Source: Ruminococcus albus AD2013 (GTDB lineage: Bacteria > Bacillota > Clostridia > Oscillospirales > Ruminococcaceae). From it: a DNA stretch of 64,000 bases. Every line of letters begins with the position of its first letter. Position 1 is the first letter of the stretch. The DNA is taken from contig NZ_JAGS01000001.1 of NCBI RefSeq assembly GCF_000526775.1, forward strand, positions 3,100,001-3,164,000. Reading direction: 5' to 3'. The notes below the pieces were generated by a model. That model was given only the letters and a program-made list of their open reading frames with translations, was not told where the DNA came from and did not search any database. Of this stretch, positions 23,383 to 33,172 are shown piece by piece. The position numbers were made by a program, and so were the translations under genes.

Positions 23383-24705
23383 ATGAAAAATAAACTTGCA
23401 CTCATACTTGCACTGACTATATGTGCATCAGCCTTTGCGGGCTGCGGCGGGGCTTCTTCGGGGGAGAGTTCAAAGGCGGCTGATAGTTCGGCTGAGGTCG
23501 CAGAAACTGCGGATAACAGTGGTGATACTATCGCGGAAGAAACAGCTTCGGAGAAGCTGTTGGCGGAGTACCCCGTAAATGACGGCGCTTACGACTTCAA
23601 ACAGGGTGCCACTGAAAATATGCTGGCAAGGTCACTGCTGAACCGCGGGGATACCTCGCGGTTGGCGGCTAAGATACAGCGTGCGGTGGACGACCCGAAA
23701 GCTGTGACGAACATCTGCTACCTTGGAGATTCTATAACAGCGGGTTCCGGGGCTTCGGGTTCGGCAAAGCAGTACACAAACCTTATAACCGCATGGTGGG
23801 AGGAAAATCTCAGTCTTTATGTGCTGGGCACTAATGCGGGCATAGGTGCGACGGACTCCTACCTTGCGGTACACAGGGCGTACAGAGATGTTCCGCCTGA
23901 ATCGGATATAGTATTTATCGAATTCATCAACGATCAGGACAGCGAGTTCTATCAGGCGACCATGGACAGCCTTGTAAGGTACTGTCTCGCACTGGAAAAT
24001 CAGCCTGCGGTGATACTTATTGAACCATCTACAGAGGGCGGCGGTTCTCCGCAGAGTGCGCACCTTAAAGTCGCCGAGACTTATGATCTGCCCATGATAT
24101 CATACCACGATGCAATAATACCCGAGATAGATGCGGGAAATTTTGCGTGGAAGGACACATCAAACGACAATGTACACCCCAACGATGCGGGTCATGCGGT
24201 GATGGCGCAGTGCGTGCTGAACCTCTTCGATCAGGTGAAAGACGGTCTTGAAAACGAAAGCAAGGAAGTCACCCCCTTTGATCCTGCGGCGGTGGAATCT
24301 CCTACGGGTGACAGGTTCGCAGGGGCGACTCTTGGTTCGGCGGACACTCCCGAGTTGGTAGAAGTTGTAGATGCGGGAACTTTCACCGAAAGTGCGCAGT
24401 TCGGGAATTTCAGCGGCGGCTGGGGTTCAACCACAGGCGGTTCGGCTGTTTTTAAGATAAAGTGTAAAGATCTGGGTATTCTTTATCACAAGAATATCAG
24501 CGGAACTTTCGGCAAGGTGGCAGTAAAGGTCGATGACAATGCGGCGGTCATCGTGGACGGTGATTTTCCCGGGGGCTGGGGAAATTATCCCAAGGCGGAG
24601 GAGATATTCTCTTCTGATGAAGCAGCGGAACACACTGTCAAGGTGGAGTTTATCAACGGCGACACTGCCCCGGATTTTGAAATACTGGGCTGGATGATAA
24701 GCTGA
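23383..24705 (+). CDS. SGNH/GDSL hydrolase lipoprotein
   Basis: A 440-residue lipoprotein (lipobox FAGC, Cys near 21) with an acidic Ser/Ala linker. The SGNH hydrolase domain (about 105-290) has block I GDSITAG with the Ser nucleophile, block II GTNAGIGATDSY, an INDQD block III-like site and block V DNVHPNDAGH with the Asp/His pair. The C-terminal domain (about 310-440), with repeated GGWG motifs, looks like a beta-sandwich binding module. Likely a surface carbohydrate esterase removing acetyl groups from plant polysaccharide; the substrate is not shown. Single gene with its own terminator. Confidence 0.87.
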   Translation: MKNKLALILALTICASAFAGCGGASSGESSKAADSSAEVAETADNSGDTIAEETASEKLLAEYPVNDGAYDFKQGATENMLARSLLNRGDTSRLAAKIQRAVDDPKAVTNICYLGDSITAGSGASGSAKQYTNLITAWWEENLSLYVLGTNAGIGATDSYLAVHRAYRDVPPESDIVFIEFINDQDSEFYQATMDSLVRYCLALENQPAVILIEPSTEGGGSPQSAHLKVAETYDLPMISYHDAIIPEIDAGNFAWKDTSNDNVHPNDAGHAVMAQCVLNLFDQVKDGLENESKEVTPFDPAAVESPTGDRFAGATLGSADTPELVEVVDAGTFTESAQFGNFSGGWGSTTGGSAVFKIKCKDLGILYHKNISGTFGKVAVKVDDNAAVIVDGDFPGGWGNYPKAEEIFSSDEAAEHTVKVEFINGDTAPDFEILGWMIS

Positions 24706-24732
24706 CGTATGACTTTTCAACATAAAGCAAGC

Positions 24733-24770
24733 GGGGGACAGCTGTACTTTTAAAGTACGGCTGTCCCCTG
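24733..24770. terminator. Bidirectional terminator
   Basis: GGGGACAGC...GTACTTT pairs with AAAGTAC...GCTGTCCCC (about 24734-24768), a 16-17 base stem with one wobble, between convergent genes. Confidence 0.85.
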
Positions 24771-24801
24771 CATTATTATATACCTGACCAAGTCTGTAGA
24801 A

Positions 24802-25866
24802 TCAGCGGTCTATCTTCATGCTTTCGATAAGTCTGTCAAACATCTCTTTCAGACCTGTCTCCGCTTTCCAGCCCAGTGATTCAGCCTTGTCTGTTGCCAG
24901 ATTCATCTTCACCTTAGGATTGTATCCCAGCTTTGTTACGTCCTCAACTATGTTGAAGACAAGCTTCGTGCCGCTTTCGGGATAATTCTCGATAAGCATT
25001 TCAGCCATGCCGCGTATGCTGATGAGGGTGTCCTTGTTGGCGATGTTGTAAGCCTGTGCAGTATCGCCTTTCAGCAGAACAGTCAGTATACCTGTTACCG
25101 CATCGCTGATGTAGCAGTAATTTCTCTCGGTGGAACCGTCTGTCATCAGCACAATGTCTGTTCCCTCGATTATTGCTCTTGCAAACTGCGCAAATACTCT
25201 GCCGTCGTTGTAGCCCACACCTGCGCCCATGCTCTGGCAAAGTCTTGCGACCTTTACAGGCACGCCGTATTCGTGGGCGTAAGATGTACACAGTGTCTCC
25301 ACTATCCTCTTGCCCTCAGAATAACTGCTTCTTACACTCATGGGGTCAATGCTGCCGAAAGTCTTTTCGTCAACACTCTCCATGCTGAGGTCAACTACGC
25401 CGTAAACCTCCAGTGATGACAGATATACCATGCCCTCGACCTGCTTAGCCTTTGCCAGCTCCAGCAGATTTTTTGTGCCGTCAAGCGCCGTGAATATAGT
25501 CTCCACAGGGGTATCAACAAATGCCTTCGAGCTTGTTATGCTCGCACCGTGAATGATGAAGTCGATGCCGCCATCATAATTATAAGGTGAAGTTACGTCC
25601 TGCACCAGAAATTCCAGTGCCGACTTGTCAGCATATTTAAACAGCTTTTCAGCCTTCTCCTTGTTGCGCACAGCCGCGATTACTTTCAGCCCGAGACCTC
25701 TCTCAGCATTGGCATTCAGCAGAGTCATTACTACCTGTCCGCCGATAAGACCTGTTGCACCTGTTACAAGTATAGTCTTGCCTTTCAGCTTGTCCCATTC
25801 AATAAAATCTGCACCCGAAGCACGCTCAACGTCCTCCTGCATTATCCTGTTATCCGAAAGCTTCAT
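24802..25866 (-). CDS. NAD-dependent epimerase/dehydratase (extended SDR)
   Basis: A 354-residue extended short-chain dehydrogenase. The NAD-binding GATGLIGG is near residue 37, IHGAS marks the cofactor pocket, and catalytic YSEGK with a preceding Ser is near 190. The C-terminal half (LMTDGSTERNYCYISDAV) matches nucleotide-sugar epimerases and dehydratases. The exact sugar cannot be told. The start is at 25866 with GGGAGGA upstream; the longer frame overlaps dusB. It lies 19 bases after dusB and is probably cotranscribed with it. Confidence 0.87.
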   Translation of the reverse strand: MKLSDNRIMQEDVERASGADFIEWDKLKGKTILVTGATGLIGGQVVMTLLNANAERGLGLKVIAAVRNKEKAEKLFKYADKSALEFLVQDVTSPYNYDGGIDFIIHGASITSSKAFVDTPVETIFTALDGTKNLLELAKAKQVEGMVYLSSLEVYGVVDLSMESVDEKTFGSIDPMSVRSSYSEGKRIVETLCTSYAHEYGVPVKVARLCQSMGAGVGYNDGRVFAQFARAIIEGTDIVLMTDGSTERNYCYISDAVTGILTVLLKGDTAQAYNIANKDTLISIRGMAEMLIENYPESGTKLVFNIVEDVTKLGYNPKVKMNLATDKAESLGWKAETGLKEMFDRLIESMKIDR

Positions 25867-25885
25867 TATTAGTCCTCCCTTGTTA

Positions 25886-26866
25886 TTATAAGTCGCTCTC
25901 TGCACGTATTATCCGCGCCGCCATTTCCTCAGCCTGTTCATAGGCGGAAAGCTCACCGCATTCCGCCCTCAGCTTAGCCGAATTCGGCAGACCCTTGACA
26001 TACCATGCTACGTTTTTACGTGCTTCTTTCATGCCGCGGACTTCGCCCTTGTACTTGCAAAGATAGCTGCAATGCCTGAGCATTATCTCCATGCGCTCTT
26101 TTATATCGGGCTCGGGCAGTTTTTCTCCTGTTTCCAGAAAATGCCGTATCTCACGGAATACCCAGGGCTTGCCGTAGCTTCCCCTCGCCAGCATCACAAG
26201 GTCGCAGCCTGTCTCTTCGTACATCCTTTTACAGCTCTCACCGTCCCTGACATCGCCGTTGCCGAATACAGGTATACTCACCGCCTGCTTCACCTGACGT
26301 ATTATCTCCCAGTCAGCTTCTCCCGAATAGAACTGCTGTCTTGTACGACCGTGTACCGCCATAGCCGCAATACCTGTCTGTTCCAGTGCTTTTGCGAATT
26401 CCACCGCATTTTTTGAGGTGTCGTCCCACCCCGCACGGAATTTCACCGTCACGGGACAGCCTGCATTTTTTACCGTTTCTTTAGCTATCTCCACCGCACG
26501 GGGGATATCTTTCATCAGCGCCGAACCCGAACCATTACCCACTATCTTGGGCACAGGACACCCCATGTTGATATCTATGATATCGGGCTTGTGCTCTCCC
26601 AGAAGATACGCCGCCTTGCCCATAAAGTAGGGGTCTTCACCGAACAGCTGTAAAGCGTAGGGACGTTCCTCGTCTTCTATCTCGCAAAGCTCGCCTGTCT
26701 TTCTGTCGTTGTAGCAAAGCCCCTTTGAGGATATCATTTCGCTTACCAGATAAGCCGCCCCGAATTCTCTGCAAAGCAGCCTGTAAGATTTGTCTGCCAC
26801 CGACGCCATAGGCGCCAGTGCCGCAGTTTTTTCGACGTTCACTCCGCCGATGCTAACATATTCCAT
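25886..26866 (-). CDS. dusB: tRNA-dihydrouridine synthase (DusB type)
   Basis: A 326-residue flavoprotein reducing uridine to dihydrouridine in tRNA. The FMN barrel shows LAPMASVADKSYRLLCREFGA at the N-terminus, IIDINMGCPVPKIVGNGSGSALM with the catalytic Cys near 100, VKFRAGWD, AVHGRTRQQFYSG and GNGDVRDG, then the C-terminal helical domain. GGGAGA precedes the ATG. It follows a terminator and is transcribed with the epimerase gene. Confidence 0.94.
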   Translation of the reverse strand: MEYVSIGGVNVEKTAALAPMASVADKSYRLLCREFGAAYLVSEMISSKGLCYNDRKTGELCEIEDEERPYALQLFGEDPYFMGKAAYLLGEHKPDIIDINMGCPVPKIVGNGSGSALMKDIPRAVEIAKETVKNAGCPVTVKFRAGWDDTSKNAVEFAKALEQTGIAAMAVHGRTRQQFYSGEADWEIIRQVKQAVSIPVFGNGDVRDGESCKRMYEETGCDLVMLARGSYGKPWVFREIRHFLETGEKLPEPDIKERMEIMLRHCSYLCKYKGEVRGMKEARKNVAWYVKGLPNSAKLRAECGELSAYEQAEEMAARIIRAESDL

Positions 26867-26877
26867 GCTATTCTCCC

Positions 26878-26916
26878 GAAAAGCGGAGACCGCTAAAAGT
26901 GATCTCCGCCCTTTTT
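26878..26916 (-). terminator. Terminator of the gld-like operon
   Basis: GCGGAGA (26883-26889) pairs with TCTCCGC (26903-26909); a short U-run follows on the minus strand and a T5 run on the plus strand. Confidence 0.75.
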
Positions 26917-26928
26917 AATAAATTCAGT

Positions 26929-27204
26929 TTACGCTTTAACTTTCAGCCATGCACAAGCGATATCAAGTGCATCGTAAAGGCTGTCGGTGTCTGCCTGCTT
27001 GTCGATATTAGGCTTGGTAAGATCGGTAGACATCTTTCTTATCTTGACCTTATCGGCAACTTCAAGATCGCCCACCTTCTGGGTGTGCTTTATCTCTATC
27101 CATACAACGAAGTCGTCATACATATTGCCGTAATACAGCTGATTGCCTTTTCTTACCAGGGGAAGTCCCTTGTATGTGAAAAATTTCTTTACTGCGTCAC
27201 TCAT
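26929..27204 (-). CDS. Small conserved hypothetical protein
   Basis: A 91-residue soluble protein with no membrane segment or signal. Its pattern FFTYKGLPLVRKGNQLYYG, then alternating hydrophobic strands (VVWIEIKHT, VADKVKIRKM) and a C-terminal helix, suggests a small beta-sheet with a helix. I do not recognise a family name. GGCGGAGAG precedes the ATG. It is the last gene of the ABC/GldG-like operon, 48 bases after the DUF4340 gene and before the terminator. Confidence 0.8.
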   Translation of the reverse strand: MSDAVKKFFTYKGLPLVRKGNQLYYGNMYDDFVVWIEIKHTQKVGDLEVADKVKIRKMSTDLTKPNIDKQADTDSLYDALDIACAWLKVKA

Positions 27205-27252
27205 TATCTCTCTCCGCCTTTCTGTCTGTCGGATACCGTACTATGTGCGGTA

Positions 27253-28758
27253 TCAATAGTTGTTGTCTATGTTTTTGCCGTTTTTCAGATTTCCGATATT
27301 GGTATCCAGGCTGTCTACCCAGGTGCTCTGTATCCTGAAAGAGGTCTTGCCGTTGAGCTTGACGATGTAACGTCTTGAAGTATCCTTGTAAAGCTCGACA
27401 ACATCTTCGCCGCCATCCTTGCGGACCTGCTTGATGATCACAGCGGGGCTACCCTCAGGGTCATCAAAACATATCTCGTTGGTGGGGCATGACATTATGA
27501 ACTGATAAAGATCCTTGAACAGACCTATATCCAGCTCCTTGCCGTCAGTCTTTACCGAAGTCACATCAGCCGCCTTGCCGTTTTCGTCCTTGTCATTGCT
27601 TCCGCCGTTGGTAGTTATCTCAAACAGAGTTTCCTTGCCGTCTATCGTCACCGACATATTCGCCAGGTCAACAAGATAGTTTGATGTTATCAGGTTTGAT
27701 GTAACGTCCTCAATCTTGAAAGTCACCCATGGCAGATTCTCTGCGGCTATAACGTATACGGCATTGCTGCCCGATACACCGTCAAGAGTACAGTAGTAGC
27801 CCTGAAGTACAGGGGTTTCGCCCTCTGCGGCTTCGCTGTAGCTTTCACCGCCGACTTTCAGTGTGTAGTCGTAGCCTTTGCCTTTAAGGCTTACCACACA
27901 TCTGGGTTCGGAAATACCATACTCAGCCAGCTGTTCATCGGTTGGAGCAACAGCCTCACAGCTTGCCGCCGTAAGTCCCCACATACCGTGAGTAACAGCG
28001 CCTGAACCCGTGATATTAAGATATGAGAATATCGGTTCGCTTATTACCTGGCTTGAAAGCATATTGCTGTCTTCGTTGGGGTCGTTCTCGAATACCACCT
28101 GATAGTCCCAGTCACTGCGGGTAATGACTTCCTTGCCGTATTCAGGCCAGTCCTCATTGTTCACAGGCTTTTCTATCAGTGAAAGGTTTGCAAATTCCTT
28201 TGCGCCTTTCAGCATATCCGATATACGCGAGCTCAGTATCATATATACCGTGCTGCCGTCCTCAGTTTTGATGTAGGTGTACTTTGCTTCGGGAGCAACA
28301 TCGCCTATAAGCACTTTCTTTGAAGTACCATCGGTGTAGCCGACCTCAAATGAAGCCCTTGGTTCTTCCAGACCATACTTTGAAAGCTCCTGTGCGTCTT
28401 CTTCGGCTATCTTTGAAGCCTCAAGATAACCGCATTCGGATATCATGTTTTCCTTTATCGCCCTGTTCTGGTTCACCGAGATTATCTCCTCCACCGTCCA
28501 TGAGCTTTTGCCGGAAGATGGCTTGTCCAGCGTAAAACCGCCATTCTCGTTTTCGGCTTTTATGGAGGCTATCTCCTCTTCACCTTTTTCCAGTACGAAG
28601 TAGTGTTCCATCTCAGCGGCAGATGATACTGTTTCCGCCGCCGAGCTTTCTTCCTTTTTGTTTTTATCCTTGTCCGTGGCGTTCAGGAAGACCAGCATAC
28701 CTGCCAGACTTGCCGCTATCACGCCGCAGATAATGATACCTTGTACCTTGCCGTTCAT
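27253..28758 (-). CDS. DUF4340 domain protein of a GldG-type ABC system
   Basis: A 501-residue protein with one N-terminal membrane helix (about 5-25), an acidic Ser/Glu linker, and a long extracytoplasmic region. That region has repeated segments such as LSKYGLEEPRASFEVGYTDG...VLIGD and LAEYGISEPRCVVSLKG...LKVGGESY. This repeated 'YGL-P-A...LxIG' unit is the mark of DUF4340, usually found beside GldG. The start shares one base with the gldG-like stop (TAATG), so they are coupled. Role in the complex unknown. Confidence 0.85.
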   Translation of the reverse strand: MNGKVQGIIICGVIAASLAGMLVFLNATDKDKNKKEESSAAETVSSAAEMEHYFVLEKGEEEIASIKAENENGGFTLDKPSSGKSSWTVEEIISVNQNRAIKENMISECGYLEASKIAEEDAQELSKYGLEEPRASFEVGYTDGTSKKVLIGDVAPEAKYTYIKTEDGSTVYMILSSRISDMLKGAKEFANLSLIEKPVNNEDWPEYGKEVITRSDWDYQVVFENDPNEDSNMLSSQVISEPIFSYLNITGSGAVTHGMWGLTAASCEAVAPTDEQLAEYGISEPRCVVSLKGKGYDYTLKVGGESYSEAAEGETPVLQGYYCTLDGVSGSNAVYVIAAENLPWVTFKIEDVTSNLITSNYLVDLANMSVTIDGKETLFEITTNGGSNDKDENGKAADVTSVKTDGKELDIGLFKDLYQFIMSCPTNEICFDDPEGSPAVIIKQVRKDGGEDVVELYKDTSRRYIVKLNGKTSFRIQSTWVDSLDTNIGNLKNGKNIDNNY

Positions 28759-30446
28759 TACTTATTCTTTCTCCTTAACCATACGAACAGACCTGCACCC
28801 AGTACCGCTACAGGTATTATCACGCAGAATGTCCACATCAGTGCGGTCTTCTTGCTCTGGTCGATATCAAAGGCTGTGCCCTTGATGGTCTTGGGCTTGA
28901 TGAATACTCCGTCCGACTTGTGGGTTATGCCCGCGATAATGCTGAAGAAGTATTCGCTGTTGCCATACTGCTGTGCCGAAAGGATATTCGACTGAAGCAG
29001 ATACTCCGAACCGAAGCACAGCACATTGCTGTATGCTGTGTCACCGCTTCCGTCCTCAGCGAATTTTGCCTTTGAGCCTATTGCAAATAAGCACTGCTGA
29101 CCTGTGGTAAGTGTATCCGAGGGTACCAGCTGGTACTGTTCGTTGTACTTCAGTTTTGCAGTGTAGGCATTATCAGTAGTCTTTACATACTGCTGAGTAG
29201 TTATCATGCCCTGCTGATCGTAAAGCGTATTTACAGGTCTTGTGTACATAGAACTTATCACCAGATCCTTGTTCAGCACGTCCTGATTGAAGTCCGAAGA
29301 AAGATCGGTGGAAAGTGTGCAGTAGGGATAGTTGATGTAGTTGTCACCATAGGTCTCGCATACAACGCCTTCGCCCACAGATAATCCGTATTCCTCTAAG
29401 AATTCGTCAAGGTTAGGTGTCTTTTTCTGGCTGTAGGAAGCCACATAGATAAGCTGTTTGCCCAGCTCATTTCCGTTGTTCAGATAATCGCTGACCTTCT
29501 GTATCTCCTCGGGCAGATAATCCACCGTCGGTGCAGGTATAACTGCTATATCGGTTTCGGATGGTATCTCGTCCTTGGTTATGTCTATCTCGTTGACATT
29601 GTATCCGTTAGCCACAAGAAGTGTCTTGAAATAGGAGAAGGGCGAAGTCTTTGACATTATGTCGCTGACTTCGTTTCTTCCATTCAGGAAAGTAACGTAT
29701 ACAGGATCGGGATCGGTAACAGTCATAAGTGCCGATGTGAATGCCTGTTCGGCATTTGAAGACTCGACATAAGTGCCGTAGTAAGCCAGCAGCTGCAGGT
29801 CGCTTCCTGCCTGTTCCCTCAGCATATCAATGCTGTAGCCCGACTGTGAAAGCTGTGAAACGAAATCATCGTTAAAGCTCAGCAGGTCGATCATACCCAG
29901 CTTTCTTGTCCTTTTGATGGTCTCACCATCGACTTCGCTGCTTGTCTCGAATATGATATCGAAATTGGATATCGTATCGCTGTAGCTTTTTATAACATCA
30001 GGGTTTGAATCTATATCCATAAATCTGTAGGATATGTGATGATTCATCTTGCAGTAGTTTTTAAGAAGCTCTATAGCCTGCTTGTTGTAGGATGAATAGT
30101 TGATGAAGGTGTCCTCGTCAGCAAATATCGTTACAAGTACATCCCTGTCAACTTTCTTTACGTACTCCTCCGATTCCTCGGTCATGGAGTATATCTTTTC
30201 CTTTGTAAGGTCGATATTTATGGGATAGCGCTCAAAAAGCACAGTGGCAACAACGTTCAAAAGTACCAGCACTGCCAGGAATACGCAGGTCAGTGCAGTA
30301 GCCATTGTGCCGTGCTTGATTTTTTTAGCCACACTGCCCTCAAGCTCATTATCCTTGTTTTTCTTTTTGGTATTCTTTTCTTCGTCCACGAGCTTTTTCA
30401 GCTTCTCCGAATTGGTTGAGGTGACTTTTTCTTCCTTGTTTTCCAT
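28758..30446 (-). CDS. GldG-like auxiliary component of an ABC transporter
   Basis: About 562 residues: a Lys/Glu-rich cytoplasmic N-terminus, a membrane helix (about 50-72), a large extracytoplasmic region with the GldG/IFT52-like fold (about 90-515), and a C-terminal helix ending in basic residues. RYPINIDLTKEKIYSMTEES is the typical start of the GldG domain. It starts at ATG 30446, eight bases after AGGAGG that overlaps the permease stop; an in-frame GTG at 30455 is too close. Outside Bacteroidetes these systems are not tied to gliding, and their cargo is unknown. Confidence 0.88.
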   Translation of the reverse strand: MENKEEKVTSTNSEKLKKLVDEEKNTKKKNKDNELEGSVAKKIKHGTMATALTCVFLAVLVLLNVVATVLFERYPINIDLTKEKIYSMTEESEEYVKKVDRDVLVTIFADEDTFINYSSYNKQAIELLKNYCKMNHHISYRFMDIDSNPDVIKSYSDTISNFDIIFETSSEVDGETIKRTRKLGMIDLLSFNDDFVSQLSQSGYSIDMLREQAGSDLQLLAYYGTYVESSNAEQAFTSALMTVTDPDPVYVTFLNGRNEVSDIMSKTSPFSYFKTLLVANGYNVNEIDITKDEIPSETDIAVIPAPTVDYLPEEIQKVSDYLNNGNELGKQLIYVASYSQKKTPNLDEFLEEYGLSVGEGVVCETYGDNYINYPYCTLSTDLSSDFNQDVLNKDLVISSMYTRPVNTLYDQQGMITTQQYVKTTDNAYTAKLKYNEQYQLVPSDTLTTGQQCLFAIGSKAKFAEDGSGDTAYSNVLCFGSEYLLQSNILSAQQYGNSEYFFSIIAGITHKSDGVFIKPKTIKGTAFDIDQSKKTALMWTFCVIIPVAVLGAGLFVWLRRKNK

Positions 30447-30458
30447 CACAGACACCTC

Positions 30459-31196
30459 CTAGCTCCAGCGGCGCTTTTCAAGCACTCTCACTGTCAGGAA
30501 CAGGAAAGCCGCCACAGCGCTTATAAAGAATATCACATTGGAGAAATTGAATATTCCGTAAGTGAACTCCATGTACCTCTCGCCGAAAGAAGTTTTCTCC
30601 AGCGCAGTCCTCAGACCATTTATCACCTTGGTGTACCAGTGACCTTCGTCCAGTGCGGGCAGAAGTCCTGCAATGGTGGAAAGGAAAGATACTGCGATAA
30701 GTGCTATAAAGCTGATGACCGCAGCAACTACCTGATTCTCGGTGAATGAAGAACAGAATATTCCGATGGAGATGAACGCACCGCCAAGCAGCAGCAGAGC
30801 AACTATATTGCCCACGATAACGTTCCAGTCAGGTTCGCCGTATATTGATACTACCACAGCCATAACAGCAGTTATGGAAACAGCAGCTGCATATACCAGA
30901 AAAGCTGCAAGGAACTTGCCGAAAACTATACCACCCAGACTTACAGGGGCAGTCAGCAGACACTGGTCTGTTCTTGTCCTCTTTTCGTCCGATATGGTAC
31001 GCATGGTAAGTATCGGTATCAGTACGTTCAGTATGGTCAGCAGTGAAGAAAACATACTGTCCAGTCTGGCATATCCGCTGTTAAGACTTAAAGTTGAAAA
31101 CATAAGTCCCGCATAAGCGAAAAATGCCGCAATAAATATATATCCGATAGGGGAGGTGAAATAGCTGCGCACCTCACGCCTGAAAATAGCGCCCAT
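30459..31196 (-). CDS. ABC-2 type permease (GldF-like)
   Basis: A 245-residue membrane protein with six helices and the ABC-2 family N-terminus FRREVRSYFTSPIGYIF. The inner region LTMRTISDEKRTRTDQCLLTAPVS is the coupling segment found in GldF and NosY relatives. It partners with the upstream ATPase, whose stop overlaps its start by one base (TGATG). Together with the GldG-like and DUF4340 proteins it forms a four-part transporter. Confidence 0.9.
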   Translation of the reverse strand: MGAIFRREVRSYFTSPIGYIFIAAFFAYAGLMFSTLSLNSGYARLDSMFSSLLTILNVLIPILTMRTISDEKRTRTDQCLLTAPVSLGGIVFGKFLAAFLVYAAAVSITAVMAVVVSIYGEPDWNVIVGNIVALLLLGGAFISIGIFCSSFTENQVVAAVISFIALIAVSFLSTIAGLLPALDEGHWYTKVINGLRTALEKTSFGERYMEFTYGIFNFSNVIFFISAVAAFLFLTVRVLEKRRWS

Positions 31197-32173
31197 CAGT
31201 TCTCAGCCTCCTCATCATTGTTCTCTTCGAGAGCGGGGATAGTCTCGCCCATAGTAAGTTTCAGGAAGATATCTTCCAGATTCATCTCTGCGCTCTTGAG
31301 TTCAAGTATGGTGAAGCCGTTGTCCGCCATTTTTCTGAAAAGCTCGTAGCGTATTTCCTTGCCCTCAGCCGCTTCAATGCGGTAATCGCAGATGTCGTTC
31401 TTGTGTTCTGCATCGCAGTATACTTTGTCAACGCCGTCGATACTCTGTATCAGGCGCATAACTGTGTCCTTTTTGCCGTCTATCCTGCATATGAACTTGT
31501 TGTCGCCTGTCAGCTTGTGTGAAAGGTTCTCTTCAGTATCATTTGCAACAACTCTGCCCTCGTTGATAACTACTATCCTGTCACAGACAGCCTGTACCTC
31601 CGAGAGTATATGCGATGAAAGTATCACGGTGTGATTTTTTCCCAGCTTGCGTATAAGCGTCCTTATCTCGATTATCTGCTTGGGGTCAAGACCAACAGTA
31701 GGCTCGTCCAGTATCAGCACCTTGGGATTTCCCACCAGTGCCTGTGCCAGCCCGACTCTCTGCTTGTAACCCTTTGACAGGTTCTTTATCAGCCTGTTGT
31801 ATACATGGTCTATCTTTACAAGACTGCATATATCCTGCAAATGGGATATCTTGGGCAGCTTGCACTTTTTAAGATCGTATATGAAGTACAGATACTCCTT
31901 GACCGTCATATCAAGGTAAAGTGGCGGTATTTCGGGCAGATATCCGATGTTCTTCTTAGCCTTTACAGGGTCTTCGAGTATGTCAACACCGTCTATCAGC
32001 GCCTTGCCTGCGGTGCATGAGATGTATCCCGTGAGAATGTTCATCGTTGTGGATTTTCCCGCACCGTTAGGTCCCAGAAAGCCCAGTACCTCACCGTCCT
32101 CAGCCTTGAAGCTGATATTGTTCACGGCTTTTTTGTCGCCGTAATGCTTTGATAAATTAACTACCTCTATCAA
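31196..32173 (-). CDS. ABC transporter ATPase (GldA-like)
   Basis: A 325-residue ATPase. Walker A is GPNGAGKSTT, the signature LSKGYKQRVGLAQAL, Walker B VLILDEPTVGLDP, and the H-loop LSSHIL. The C-terminal region (about 220-325) is the regulatory extension usual in ABC-2/CcmA-type ATPases. GGGAGGAAAG precedes the start. First gene of the operon, driving the permease downstream. Confidence 0.93.
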   Translation of the reverse strand: MIEVVNLSKHYGDKKAVNNISFKAEDGEVLGFLGPNGAGKSTTMNILTGYISCTAGKALIDGVDILEDPVKAKKNIGYLPEIPPLYLDMTVKEYLYFIYDLKKCKLPKISHLQDICSLVKIDHVYNRLIKNLSKGYKQRVGLAQALVGNPKVLILDEPTVGLDPKQIIEIRTLIRKLGKNHTVILSSHILSEVQAVCDRIVVINEGRVVANDTEENLSHKLTGDNKFICRIDGKKDTVMRLIQSIDGVDKVYCDAEHKNDICDYRIEAAEGKEIRYELFRKMADNGFTILELKSAEMNLEDIFLKLTMGETIPALEENNDEEAEN

Positions 32174-32313
32174 TTTACTTTCCTCCCACTAAGGAAAATT
32201 TGTGCATTATTAAAGTATAACCCCATACTGTGTAAGTCCTGTGAAAGCTTACGGAAAACCCTCGGACTTTTACCCCCTATAGTATCTGTCCTTTGTCAGA
32301 ATTTGTATATCCG

Positions 32314-33144
32314 TCAATCCGGATCTATATACGTATCTGTATCTATACCTAACTCTTCGGCAACATTACTGAGCCTGAAATTTTCTGCGTCAAAGTCCTT
32401 GCCCTGCACCTTGCATTCAGATGCCAGTGTCACCCAGCTATCATCACTGTCTTTTCCTTCCAGTTTGAAGCAGTAGGTCTGGGGATCTTTGGTAATTGCT
32501 TTATAATCGCTTATTACCTCGTTGAACTTCTCGGTAAGTTCCTCGGTCTTTGACTCATCCAAAATAGCGAAGAATACTTCAATATAGTTGTACTTATCAT
32601 TAGCCCAGTCAGCCAGGTTCGTGCCAACATACTTTTCACCGCTGCCCGGCTTGATGAATTCGGCAAGCATATCAAGATCTGCACCCATCAGCCTGCAGCT
32701 GGTCGTATGTGCTGATATCGTGAATCCGTCGCCTTTAAGCGAAAGATGCTCATCGGTTTCCGCAGTCTCGGTAAAATACTTTGAAAGTATCTGATCCGCT
32801 ATCTCTTCACAGACCTCTGTTCCCTGTACTCTGGCAACCAGATCAGCCACCGTCCAGTCATTATCATAATCGATATATTTCTTGTTATAATCGTCACCGC
32901 GGTTGATCAATATTCTTGTGGATCTGTCTTCTCCGTCATTGCCCGTGTACATCACTTGCCATGTGAATTCCGTGCGGTCCTCCAAATCGAATCTCTGCTC
33001 CATCGGTTTGCTTATGCTGTAATTCCCGTCAAAAGCATAGTCCAGATATTCTTTGTAATCTTTTTCCAGATCGGGTACTTTGGCTTTTCCGCAGCCTGTA
33101 AGCAGTAATGCTGCAAATACTGCGGCAGCTGCAAGTCTTTTCAT
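32314..33144 (-). CDS. Lipoprotein of unknown function
   Basis: A 276-residue lipoprotein (lipobox LLTGC, Cys near 18). The mature part is acidic and looks globular with mixed helix and strand; no known domain is recognised. Features include FDGNYSISKPMEQRF near residue 38 and a C-terminal LGIDTDTYIDPD. AAAGGAG precedes the start. It lies between the gld-like operon and ribF on the same strand, 28 bases after ribF is preceded by it, so it could receive read-through from either side. Confidence 0.75.
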   Translation of the reverse strand: MKRLAAAAVFAALLLTGCGKAKVPDLEKDYKEYLDYAFDGNYSISKPMEQRFDLEDRTEFTWQVMYTGNDGEDRSTRILINRGDDYNKKYIDYDNDWTVADLVARVQGTEVCEEIADQILSKYFTETAETDEHLSLKGDGFTISAHTTSCRLMGADLDMLAEFIKPGSGEKYVGTNLADWANDKYNYIEVFFAILDESKTEELTEKFNEVISDYKAITKDPQTYCFKLEGKDSDDSWVTLASECKVQGKDFDAENFRLSNVAEELGIDTDTYIDPD

Positions 33145-33172
33145 TTTGTATGCTCCTTTTATCCTGTATTTA